In this document: in pieces, positions 6,360-13,371 of the stretch
Layout: each line of letters starts with the position of its first letter
Numbering within the stretch: the first letter of the stretch is position 1
Assembly: GCA_020723365.1 (NCBI GenBank)
Contig: DYJB01000055.1
Location: 1-15,150, forward strand
Reading direction: 5' to 3'
Source: Candidatus Aquidulcis sp.
GTDB lineage: Bacteria > Chloroflexota > Anaerolineae > Anaerolineales > E44-bin32
DNA: 15,150 nt
The notes under the pieces: generated by a model
The model's input: only the letters and a program-made list of their open reading frames with translations
What the model was told of the DNA's origin: nothing
Database searches by the model: none
Program-made: the position numbers and the translations under genes

Positions 6360-7286
6360 TCAGCCGCCCGGCCCGAACCATCCCGCCATGGCCAGAACCA
6401 CCGCCACGTCCGTCAGGGCCCAGATCCAGAGCGCCTGGTAGAAGCCGCGCTGCTCGCGGGCGCGCCCAATGGTGTTCGCTGCGCGCAGCCAGGGGATCAG
6501 GAGCCCCAGCCACAGGGTCAAGACCACAACCAGCCCGAGCGAGGCCGGATGCCGGAACCGCATCCAGGCCTCCCCCAGGAACCAGGCGAAGGCGACCATG
6601 ACCGAGAGCAGGGAAAGCCACAGGACTTTGCGCTTGCCCAGGGCGAGTGCCAGGGTCGAATCGCCTCGGGCGCGGTCCTCGTCCATCTGGTAGAGCTGGG
6701 TCAGCGGGTAGAAGCCGGCGAACAGGAAGAAGAAGCCGGCGGCGACGGCCGGGATGGGCGGCTCGATCGGCTGCTGGATGGCGGCCCAGCCGGCAAAGGC
6801 GGTCAGCGCGCCGAAGCCGGCCGAGTTGATCAGGACGTCGAAGCCGGCCCGCGCCTTGGCGCGAATGGGCGGCACGGAGTAGAGCAAAGACATCACCAGG
6901 CAGGCCGTGTAGGCGGCCAGGAAGAGCGGCCCCAGCGTCCAGGCAAGAACCCAACCGGCGGCCAGGAAGGCGAGCGAGAAGGGGAGCAGGTGCCGGGGTA
7001 CGGGCGGCGGATCCTCCAGGTAGCCGATGTCGCCATCATCGCGATCGAAGACCGAATTGATGGCCAGCGTGCCGCCGTTGCCGAGCACGCCCCAGGCGAT
7101 CGCGGCCAGCAGCCAGCGGCGCACGAGGTCGGGCGTGAAAGACGGCCCGACGGCCAGGAGCGCGCCGACGCTCATGTGCGCCGCCACGATCGGCCAGGCG
7201 CGTGGCCGCAGGTGGAGAAGGTAGGGCAGCCAGCCGGGCGGCAGGATGCGCTCCAGCCGCGCCCGTGCATTCGGTCCAGTAGACAT
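6360..7286 (-). CDS. UbiA-family prenyltransferase
   Basis: The 308-residue protein is highly hydrophobic with about eight to nine membrane helices. It carries both aspartate motifs of UbiA-type enzymes: NSVFDRDDGD (77-86) and QMDEDRARGD (200-209). These bind the diphosphate of a polyprenyl donor through magnesium, and the enzyme moves the prenyl chain to an aromatic or related acceptor in the membrane. The acceptor cannot be told from sequence; candidates are quinone precursors, a chlorin or another lipid. The start ATG at 7286 is preceded by GAGGGG about ten bases upstream; the frame is open 27 codons further but without a better site. It stands alone, converging on ccmD and diverging from dodecin. 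Confidence 0.85.
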   Translation of the reverse strand: MSTGPNARARLERILPPGWLPYLLHLRPRAWPIVAAHMSVGALLAVGPSFTPDLVRRWLLAAIAWGVLGNGGTLAINSVFDRDDGDIGYLEDPPPVPRHLLPFSLAFLAAGWVLAWTLGPLFLAAYTACLVMSLLYSVPPIRAKARAGFDVLINSAGFGALTAFAGWAAIQQPIEPPIPAVAAGFFFLFAGFYPLTQLYQMDEDRARGDSTLALALGKRKVLWLSLLSVMVAFAWFLGEAWMRFRHPASLGLVVVLTLWLGLLIPWLRAANTIGRAREQRGFYQALWIWALTDVAVVLAMAGWFGPGG

Positions 7287-7368
7287 CGGTGGGATCCCCT
7301 CAATCGCCGGCCTTCGATTCACAGGACATAACCCGCTTGGACGAGAGGGGATGCGGGCTGCACGCAAA

Positions 7369-7405
7369 CCGACTTCGGAAGTCCGTATTGAACTTCCGAA
7401 GTCGG
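7369..7405. repeat. 14-bp inverted repeat, second copy of the GACTTC/GAAGTC family
   Basis: The left arm at 7369-7382 (CCGACTTCGGAAGT) pairs perfectly with 7392-7405 across a nine-base loop, CCGTATTGA. The arm core is the same as in the hairpin at 623-659. It lies between the divergent ubiA and dodecin genes and overlaps a possible promoter for dodecin. Confidence 0.85.
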
Positions 7406-7414
7406 GCCTACAAT
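7388..7414 (+). promoter_or_regulatory. Possible promoter for the dodecin gene
   Basis: TTGAAC at 7388-7393 and TACAAT at 7409-7414 resemble -35 and -10 boxes, 15 bases apart, which is shorter than the usual 17. The -35 box sits across the loop and right arm of the inverted repeat at 7369-7405. The leader to the dodecin ATG would be about 125 bases. Confidence 0.35.
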
Positions 7415-7546
7415 CGTAGTTGCCGTGATGGTCCTGCCTCGGCCCGTTGCCCGTCTCAACATGCCGCTCTCATCCCCCCGGGTCCTCCGCCATTCCCGCC
7501 CGCGCCGTGATCCGCACGGCCGGACCTGCACGCAATGGAGGCTGCC

Positions 7547-7762
7547 ATGCCCGACAGCGTTTACAAAGTCATCGAGCTGGTCGGCACGTCGAGCGAGTCC
7601 TGGGAGAAGGCGGCCAAGGCGGCCGTCGATCTGGCCTCCAAGTCGCTCCGGGACCTGCGCGTGGCGGAGGTCGTCGAGCTGGACATGCAGATCGAGGACG
7701 GGAAAGTAGTCGCCTATCGCGCCAAGGTGAAGCTCTCCTTCAAGTACGAGTCGGGGGGCTGA
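7547..7762 (+). CDS. Dodecin family small flavin-binding protein
   Basis: The 71-residue protein matches the dodecin family in length and pattern: VYKVIELVGTSSESWEKAA, then SKSLRDLRVAEVVELD, then IEDGKVVAYRAKVKLSFKYE. Dodecins assemble as dodecamers that bind and buffer flavins in the cytoplasm. Start ATG 7547 has GGAG at 7537-7540, six bases away. In well-studied dodecins a tryptophan in the LRWFEV motif stacks on the flavin; here the matching position is valine (V39), and the only tryptophan is W19 in the helix. Binding mode or ligand may therefore differ. It is a single gene, ending 27 bases from the converging DUF1501 gene. Confidence 0.88.
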   Translation: MPDSVYKVIELVGTSSESWEKAAKAAVDLASKSLRDLRVAEVVELDMQIEDGKVVAYRAKVKLSFKYESGG

Positions 7763-7789
7763 CAGCCCGACGCCGCGCGGGGAGGCTGC

Positions 7790-8998
7790 TCAGTCCAGGA
7801 AGAGTCCCACCGGACTCGGCGTGAAGCCTGGGAAGATGTCGGCGACCGAGGTGCGCCCCAGGCGGCGCAGGCACAGCTCCGCCAGCACGTGGCGGTAGTC
7901 GAGCGTCACGGCCAGGTCGCCAGGACCAACGAGCTGCCCGTCCTCCAGCCCCGGCCATGCAGCGTGAACGCGGCCGCCGGCCACCTTGTGGCCCAGGAGC
8001 AGCATGACGCTCCCGTGCCCGTGGTCGGTCCCCAGGCTGCCGTTCTCGCGCGCCCGGCGGCCGAACTCGGTCATCACGACGATGGAGACGCCTGGCGATG
8101 CCGGCCCGAGGTCGGCCAGGAAAGCGGCCAGGCCGGCGGCGAACTCGCCAAGCAGGCGCGCCATCCATCCGCTGGCACCGCCCTGGGCGAAGTGGGTGTC
8201 CCAGCCTCCTCGATCCAGCGCCACGACCCGCAGACCGACCTGAAGCTTGAGCAGAATGGCGGTTTGCCGCAGCTGCCGGCCGAAGTCGGTGGGGGGATAC
8301 GCGTGCTCGGCGAGATCGAGAGAGGAGACGCGTTCCAGCCGATCGACCACCTTGAGCGATTCGCGACCCAGGGCGCCCAGCGGACCTGCGGCATCGGCAT
8401 ACATCGTCCCCATCACCTGACGCAGAGGGTCGGCGGCGGCCGGTGAGGCCGACAGCCTGACGTCGCTCAGGTCCTGGAGGGTCGAGACCGACCCGGCGCC
8501 GGCCAGGCTGCGCGGCAACGAGGTCCCCCAGGCCACGCCGCGCAAGGCGGCTGCCTCGGAGGGGAGGCGTTCCGTCAGGAGCCGGGCGAGCCAGCCGGAC
8601 GCCGGTCCGGCAGGTGTCGAGAGCCCCCGTTCCATGAGCTCCATGGCCTGGAAATGGCTGCGGCTCTCGTCGGGCGAGCCGCACGCGTGAATAGCGGCGA
8701 CGTGTCCTGCTTGCCAAGCGGGCATCAGCGGGGCGAGCGCAGGGTGGAAGCCGAAGCGGTCGTCGAGCCGAAGGGCGCGCTCGGAAACCGCAGCGTTCGA
8801 GGCATCCGGCGGAGCGATGGCCAGGCCTGGGCGGAGGCGGTAGTAGGCGGGATCGCCGAAGGGCACAACGATGTTCAGGCCGTCGGCGGCCCCGCGCAGG
8901 AACACCACCACGAGCACATCCCCGGCCGGCGAGTCGGCAAGCCGCCAACGGGGGCCAAACAATGGGAGCCTCCGGACAGCCGGCGAAGTCGTCTCCAT
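7790..8998 (-). CDS. DUF1501 family protein
   Basis: The 402-residue protein shows DUF1501 landmarks: VVVFLRGAADGLNIVVPFGD near 30-49, the RGGWDTH motif (263-269), TEFGRRARENG (310-320) and GTDHGHG (323-329). The family is related to the alkaline phosphatase/sulfatase fold and its conserved His/Asp residues suggest metal binding, but no reaction is established. It is normally encoded next to DUF1800, as here: the DUF1800 gene ends 63 bases upstream. The ATG at 8998 has GGAGG about nine bases ahead. Unlike many members it has no visible Tat or Sec signal at the N-terminus. Confidence 0.9.
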   Translation of the reverse strand: METTSPAVRRLPLFGPRWRLADSPAGDVLVVVFLRGAADGLNIVVPFGDPAYYRLRPGLAIAPPDASNAAVSERALRLDDRFGFHPALAPLMPAWQAGHVAAIHACGSPDESRSHFQAMELMERGLSTPAGPASGWLARLLTERLPSEAAALRGVAWGTSLPRSLAGAGSVSTLQDLSDVRLSASPAAADPLRQVMGTMYADAAGPLGALGRESLKVVDRLERVSSLDLAEHAYPPTDFGRQLRQTAILLKLQVGLRVVALDRGGWDTHFAQGGASGWMARLLGEFAAGLAAFLADLGPASPGVSIVVMTEFGRRARENGSLGTDHGHGSVMLLLGHKVAGGRVHAAWPGLEDGQLVGPGDLAVTLDYRHVLAELCLRRLGRTSVADIFPGFTPSPVGLFLD

Positions 8999-9061
8999 AC
9001 GAGTCAGCCTCCTACAGCGCGGCGGGTGACGAACAATGCCGGCTGTGACGCCTCCGGATGG

Positions 9062-10567
9062 CTAGTGCCATTGGAACGCCTCCGACCCCAACCAGGCGGC
9101 GACGGCCAGCTGAAGCGCCTCGTGCTCGTCGCGGACATTGACCTCACCCAGTGCACGGACCATCTGATCCGACACGCCGGACAGAGACGAGGAGCCGAAG
9201 AGCAGGTCGGCGGTCAGGCGCAATGCCCCCGGCAGGCCGGAGCCGGCATCCAGCAGGCCTTCAATGGGCAAGCACACTCCGGCGAGCTCGCCCCGCGCCA
9301 GGCTGACGGCGAACTGCCAGCGCGGGATGAGGGTCGTCATCCACGGCTCGGCCGTGTCCGGAAAGCCGTCGGGCGTCGGCCAGGCGAAGGGCAGATGCCC
9401 CATGCGGGCGAGCGGGTCGAGCAGCGACCTGGCGTCCTGCACGCGTGCCTGCAGCTGACGCAACGAGGAGAGCACGAAATCGAGCGGGCGCTTGATCTTG
9501 GGCCGCCGTGCGCCCTGGCCGTCGAGCAGCAGCATGCGCAGCGTCAGGCGCAGGTCGCCGCGGCTGGACTCGAAGGCGCGGGCGGTGCGCTCGACGAGGT
9601 CGGCGGGCGGATCGTCGCGCAAGAAGCGGCGCGCCAGCTTGCGTGCCAGGTGCCTGGCCGTGCTGGGATGTTTGGCCAGCAGCCCCAGCACGATCTCCCC
9701 CTCTTCCTCACCCCGGGGCTCAAGCGTCCTGCCCAGCAGGCGCTTGATGCCGGCATCATGCAGCCGGCTGTCGAAGCGGAACTGTCCGCGCCAGAAGTGA
9801 TCCTTCACCGTCCAGCCGGTGAGACAGCGTGCCAGCTCCTCGACATCCCCCTGGCTGTAGCCGCCGTCGATGCCCAGCGTATGCAGTTCCATCAGTTCGC
9901 GGGCGTAGTTCTCGTTGGGCGCGCCGCTCCGGTTGGCCTGGTTGTCGAGGTAGACCAGCATGGCGGGCGAATGGGCCGAGGCGCTGAGCAGATCGGAGAA
10001 GCGGCCGAAGGCGTGCCGGCGGATGACGTCCCGGTCGTCAACGGTCTTGAAGTAGCAGCAGTCGCCCTTGTCGACGCTGATGCTGAAGTGGTCCGTCCAG
10101 AACTCGACCGTCCTCTCGTACAACTGGCGCCGGCTGGTCAGGCGCCTCATCAGAGTCGCCTGACGCAGTTCCGTTGGAACCGTCAGGCGGTCTTGCTCAT
10201 CGAAGAGCTTGTCGCTCAGGTCGATCAAGTCAGACGCAGACATGCGCAGCGAGGGATAGGCGGACAGAAGCACGTCGGTGGCGCTGTCGTCCAGGCTCTC
10301 GGGGGCGAGCTGCTCTTCGATCCAGGCCAGCCGGCCGATGGCGGCCATGCGGCGACGGTCATCCAGGGATGGGCCGTAGGTCAGTCGGCAGAGCACGGCG
10401 TGGTCGTCGGCGGAGAGGGCTGGCTCGTCTTCGGGGAAGGTGGGCGAAGGCGTGAGTGCGGAGGCGATCGTCCCGATCAGCCGTCCATGCTCGACGCAGC
10501 CGCTGACGGCGGTGCTCATGGCGAGCATGGCGCTCAAGCGCAGGAAGCCGCGCCGGTCGAGGGACAT
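9062..10567 (-). CDS. DUF1800 family protein with Tat/lipoprotein signal
   Basis: The 501-residue protein starts with SLDRRGFLRLSAML, a twin-arginine signal, and ends its signal in VSGC (Cys24), so it may be a Tat-exported lipoprotein. DUF1800 motifs follow: FWTDHFSI (156-163), YLDNQANRSG (206-215), PNENYARELMELHTLG (217-232) and ARCLTGWTV (246-254), with the usual SEAFQW ending. The biochemical role of DUF1800 is not known; it occurs with DUF1501 in many environmental bacteria. I chose the ATG at 10567 because it gives the signal peptide directly and lies 13 bases past the stop of the upstream gene. No clear ribosome site is seen there; an earlier ATG at 10621 overlaps that gene. Confidence 0.88.
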   Translation of the reverse strand: MSLDRRGFLRLSAMLAMSTAVSGCVEHGRLIGTIASALTPSPTFPEDEPALSADDHAVLCRLTYGPSLDDRRRMAAIGRLAWIEEQLAPESLDDSATDVLLSAYPSLRMSASDLIDLSDKLFDEQDRLTVPTELRQATLMRRLTSRRQLYERTVEFWTDHFSISVDKGDCCYFKTVDDRDVIRRHAFGRFSDLLSASAHSPAMLVYLDNQANRSGAPNENYARELMELHTLGIDGGYSQGDVEELARCLTGWTVKDHFWRGQFRFDSRLHDAGIKRLLGRTLEPRGEEEGEIVLGLLAKHPSTARHLARKLARRFLRDDPPADLVERTARAFESSRGDLRLTLRMLLLDGQGARRPKIKRPLDFVLSSLRQLQARVQDARSLLDPLARMGHLPFAWPTPDGFPDTAEPWMTTLIPRWQFAVSLARGELAGVCLPIEGLLDAGSGLPGALRLTADLLFGSSSLSGVSDQMVRALGEVNVRDEHEALQLAVAAWLGSEAFQWH

Positions 10568-10580
10568 GGGGGGAGGCGCG

Positions 10581-11096
10581 TCAGCCCTGGCTGCCGGTGG
10601 AAGGTGCGGCGCTCGGGGCAAAGGCCGGTCGGCGCAGCGCGTGCAGGCTGGCGCCGAAGCCGGCGGCGGTCACCAGGGGCAGGACGAGGAACCACCCGAC
10701 CACGGGGAGGAGGATCGCCAGCTCGAGGGCCAGGCAAGAACGCACGAGCGTGCCCAGCGATCCCGTTTCGGCCATGCCCTGCGAGGCCATGCGGCGGGCG
10801 AGCAGGCGGACCAGCCCGGAGGCGCCGATGCCGGAAACCGCCAGCGCTCCGACCACCAGAGCCCATCCGAAGAACTTGGCCACGCCGGCCGGCAGCGACA
10901 GGAGGACGACGACGGGCAGGGCAAGGACCAAGGCCGCCCCGCCGCCCGTCAGCAGGCTGCGCCAGGGATGCTGCTCCAGGCGAGCGGAGGCCGCCTCGAC
11001 CCGGGCTGGGAACAGGAGACAGTACGTGATCACCAGTCCCGCCTGGGCGGCGCCAACGAGCACGAGAATCCAAACGATCGCCAGGATGTCCGCCAT
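10581..11096 (-). CDS. Four-helix membrane protein of unknown function
   Basis: I do not recognise this 171-residue protein with certainty. It has about four membrane helices (roughly 3-25, 46-70, 74-94 and 122-146) with short basic loops, and a Pro/Ala/Ser-rich C-terminus. The last helix pattern LAILLPVVGWFLVLPL resembles membrane domains found fused or next to bactofilin-like proteins, but this is weak. GAGGAG lies six to seven bases before ATG 11096. It starts the unit that continues into DUF1800 after 13 bases, so it may help that pair at the membrane, for example in anchoring or export. This is inferred from position only. Confidence 0.7.
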   Translation of the reverse strand: MADILAIVWILVLVGAAQAGLVITYCLLFPARVEAASARLEQHPWRSLLTGGGAALVLALPVVVLLSLPAGVAKFFGWALVVGALAVSGIGASGLVRLLARRMASQGMAETGSLGTLVRSCLALELAILLPVVGWFLVLPLVTAAGFGASLHALRRPAFAPSAAPSTGSQG

Positions 11097-11188
11097 GAGA
11101 TCTCCTCACCGCCGCCGGAGTCGTGCGTGCCCTGGGCCGGCCGCGCATGTCAGTGGGAGATACAGGCAGCAGGGTGTGGATGTTGCAG

Positions 11189-11223
11189 GCGCGGGGGCAT
11201 CCCAGTTCGGGCCGTCCCCGCGC
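11189..11223. repeat. GC-rich inverted repeat between degV and the membrane protein gene
   Basis: GCGCGGGG at 11189-11196 pairs with CCCCGCGC at 11216-11223 across a 19-base loop. It lies 62 to 96 bases past the degV stop on the - strand. It could help end degV transcription, but no T-run follows. Nothing else is clear in the 188-base gap 11097-11284. Confidence 0.35.
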
Positions 11224-11284
11224 TCGTCCGACACAGGCGGAGGGACGGACGCCCCGGATGGTTCTCGGACCCCGGCGCGGTTGC

Positions 11285-12121
11285 TCAGAGGGTGTGGAAA
11301 GCCAGCCCGAGCACGCCCGGTCCGCCGTGCACGGCCAGCGACGGAACCAGGTCTTCCATCATCACCGCCTCGCACTTCAGGCGCGCCGTGACCATCTCAA
11401 GAAGCTTGCGGCCTTCCTCGGGGGCCCGGGCATGCACGATGCCCATGCGGACCGGCGCCGATCCGGCAGCGGCCTCCGCCAGCGCCACCAGGCGCTCGAG
11501 CGCCTTGGTTCGCGTCCGGACGTTCTCCCTGGCCTCCAGGACCCCGTCCTGCAGGATGATGATGGGCTTGACGTCCAGCACCGATGCCAGCGCACCCTGC
11601 AGCTTGCCCACCCGCCCGCTCATCTGCAGGTACTTCAGTGTGGCGGGGGTCAGGTAGAGATGGCTGTTCCTGCGGATGGCGCCCAGGCGCTGCACGATCG
11701 CCGAGCGCGTCGAACCGCGCGCCGCCATCTCGGCCGCCTCAAGCACCATCCAGCCCGTGCCCAGTGAGATGCTGGCGGAGTCGAACACTTCCACATCCGC
11801 CTCGGGAACCAGCGAACGGGCCAGCAAGGCCGAATGGTGCGTCCCACTGTGCTTGCTGGTGACCGTGATCACGAGCACGGGCAGGCGCGCCTGGGCTGCC
11901 AGGCGGTACTGCTCGGCGAACCAAGCGGGGGAGGGCTGCGAGGTCGTCGGGATCGTCCCCGTCTCCTGGATGCGGCGATAGAAGAGATCGCGGTCGAGGT
12001 TGATGAACTCGTCGTAGCCTTCCTCGCCGAACTGGATGGCGATCGGGGCGGTGGGGATGTGGTGAGCGGCGATCAATTCCGGGGCCAGATTGCAGGTGGT
12101 GTCGGTGATGACCCTGACCAT
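11285..12121 (-). CDS. DegV family fatty-acid-binding protein
   Basis: The 278-residue protein has normal DegV length and its landmarks: VRVITDTTCNLAPELI at the start, the TIPTTSQPSP loop, SKHSGTHHSALLA in the middle, and a C-terminal domain with GRVGKLQGALASVLDVKPII. DegV (FakB-type) proteins bind a fatty acid in a buried pocket; in Firmicutes they present it to the kinase FakA for phosphorylation. No FakA gene is in the window. ATG 12121 has GGGAGGA at the right spacing; the frame is open about 75 codons further upstream but those residues are low complexity and overlap the CoA-binding gene. Confidence 0.92.
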   Translation of the reverse strand: MVRVITDTTCNLAPELIAAHHIPTAPIAIQFGEEGYDEFINLDRDLFYRRIQETGTIPTTSQPSPAWFAEQYRLAAQARLPVLVITVTSKHSGTHHSALLARSLVPEADVEVFDSASISLGTGWMVLEAAEMAARGSTRSAIVQRLGAIRRNSHLYLTPATLKYLQMSGRVGKLQGALASVLDVKPIIILQDGVLEARENVRTRTKALERLVALAEAAAGSAPVRMGIVHARAPEEGRKLLEMVTARLKCEAVMMEDLVPSLAVHGGPGVLGLAFHTL

Positions 12122-12133
12122 GGTTCCTCCCCG

Positions 12134-12160
12134 GCGCATGGGCTGGGCGGCGCCATGCGC
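12134..12160 (-). promoter_or_regulatory. Hairpin directly ahead of the degV ribosome site
   Basis: GCGCATGG at 12134-12141 pairs perfectly with CCATGCGC at 12153-12160 across an 11-base loop. In the - strand mRNA it ends three bases before GGGAGGA and the degV ATG. It may limit ribosome access or stop read-through from the CoA-binding gene. The rest of the 151-base gap shows nothing clear. Confidence 0.4.
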
Positions 12161-12272
12161 GCCAGCGGTGATTCCCTCAACACCGACAAGGCCCGGGCGG
12201 TGCGCAGTACCGAAGGCGGCGTGCGGGCCAACGCGGGCAGCGTGCGGCTCGCGCCTCGTGCTGGTCGGGGAG

Positions 12273-12725
12273 CTACCGGGGAAGGCCTCCAAACCAACGC
12301 CTGATCCAGCGGTGGGCGCGGTGGCCGAAGCCGGCCGGCTCGGCAAACATCAGGATGCATTCGCCCGCCACCACCGAACAACCCAGCGACTCGGCCAGCC
12401 GGATGGCGGCGGGGGACTCGGCGCCCGGTTGAAGCCAGATGTGCCGGATGCCGGCCTCGGCCGCCTGCCGAACGACAGCCTCGGCTTGCGGCGGAGGGAC
12501 GACCACCAGGACGCCGGTCACCGGCGCGGGCAGCGTCCGCAGACTGGGCGCACAGCGGTCGCCTTCGAGCTCCTGTGCTTCTTGGTGAACCGGGATAAGG
12601 GAGTAGCCCTTGGCCTTGAGCTCGCGATAGGCGATGTTGCCGAACTTCTTCCCGCTGCGGGAGACGCCCACGACCGCCAGCGAACGCTGCGCCAGGAACT
12701 CGTCGATGGCCGCCCGCGTACTCAT
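12273..12725 (-). CDS. CoA-binding domain protein (YccU-like)
   Basis: This 150-residue protein is a stand-alone Rossmann CoA-binding domain: SLAVVGVSRSGKKFGNIAYR near the start, VTGVLVVVPPPQAEAVVRQA in the middle, and HIWLQPGAESPAAI with AESLGCSVVAGECILMF near the end. Such proteins match the CoA-binding half of succinyl-CoA synthetase alpha but lack the ligase part. Their role is unsettled; CoA binding is the family property. ATG 12725 is preceded by AAGGTGAGG. It starts 25 bases after the fumarase beta stop, so it likely shares that transcript. Confidence 0.88.
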   Translation of the reverse strand: MSTRAAIDEFLAQRSLAVVGVSRSGKKFGNIAYRELKAKGYSLIPVHQEAQELEGDRCAPSLRTLPAPVTGVLVVVPPPQAEAVVRQAAEAGIRHIWLQPGAESPAAIRLAESLGCSVVAGECILMFAEPAGFGHRAHRWIRRWFGGLPR

Positions 12726-12750
12726 GCTGCCTCACCTTCCCGGGCCGTGA

Positions 12751-13371
12751 TCACGAGGCGAGCAGGCGATCGAGCGCCGTGCGGGAGCGGGCTTCGACCT
12801 GAGCATGCAGGCTCTGACCGTGGGCGTCCATCGTCACGACGGCCGGAAAGGCATCGACCTCGATGACCCACATCGCCTCGGGCACGCCGAAGTCGAGCTT
12901 GTAGACGCCGAGCACACAGGTGACGGTCTTGGCGATCAGCGTGGCCGCCCCGCCGATGGCGTGCAGGTACACCGCCGGCGCCGCCTGGCAGGCCGCCAGC
13001 GTGCGCGCTCCCATCCCGCCCTTGCCGATCACCGCCCGCACGCCGAAGTGCTGCAGCACTTCGGCCTGGTAGGGCTCCTCACGCGTGCTCGTCGTCGGCC
13101 CGGCCGCCACGAAGCGGTAGGCCCGCGTGTCCAGACCGGCCACCACGGGACCGCAGTGGTAGATCGCTCCGCCGGCGAGCAAAGGGCGCAGGCCATCGAT
13201 CGCCTGGGCGTCATCGCCCTGGGCGGCGCGGGTCCGCTTGACGAAGGTTTCCACCAGCCACTTGTGGGCCGCGTCGCGCCCCGTCACCATCACGCCATGC
13301 AGCGCCACCGGGTCACCGACGTGCAGGTCCCGCACCGAAGTCTCGCTCAGGGGAAGCGTCAGGTCGATCAT
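12751..13371 (-). CDS. Class I fumarate hydratase, beta subunit (C-terminal domain)
   Basis: The 206-residue protein is the small subunit of the two-part Fe-S fumarase/tartrate dehydratase family. It shows GDPVALHGVMVTGRDAAHK, then IYHCGPVV, GPTTSTREEPYQAEVL (91-106) and IGKGGMG (115-121). With the alpha subunit it interconverts fumarate and malate. Start ATG 13371 overlaps the alpha stop by four bases (ATGA), so the pair is translationally coupled. Tartrate dehydratase or a related hydro-lyase cannot be fully excluded from sequence, but the pairing without other tartrate genes favours fumarase. A 24-base perfect palindrome lies inside the gene. Confidence 0.9.
   Translation of the reverse strand: MIDLTLPLSETSVRDLHVGDPVALHGVMVTGRDAAHKWLVETFVKRTRAAQGDDAQAIDGLRPLLAGGAIYHCGPVVAGLDTRAYRFVAAGPTTSTREEPYQAEVLQHFGVRAVIGKGGMGARTLAACQAAPAVYLHAIGGAATLIAKTVTCVLGVYKLDFGVPEAMWVIEVDAFPAVVTMDAHGQSLHAQVEARSRTALDRLLAS
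13042..13065. repeat. 24-base perfect palindrome inside the fumarase beta gene
   Basis: GCCGAAGTGCTG at 13042-13053 is followed directly by its reverse complement at 13054-13065, with no mismatch and no loop. It falls in the codons for AEVLQHFG, a well-conserved stretch of the protein, so it must be compatible with coding. Confidence 0.85.

Noticed and set aside
6360..7286. UbiA-type gene as haem O synthase (CtaB), given the nearby haem genes
   Set aside because: The aspartate motifs are NSVFDRDDGD and DEDRARGD. The CtaB pattern with its following MxRTxxRP segment is not present, so only the wider family can be named.
7763..7789. Terminator between the converging dodecin and DUF1501 genes
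   Set aside because: The 27-base gap is GC-rich but shows no convincing stem followed by a T-run.
8654..11029. A 791-codon open frame on the + strand, opposite DUF1501 and DUF1800
   Set aside because: It is antisense to two genes with clear family motifs. Its translation is low in family signals and rich in Arg, Gly, Gln and Ala, as expected from GC-rich shadow frames.
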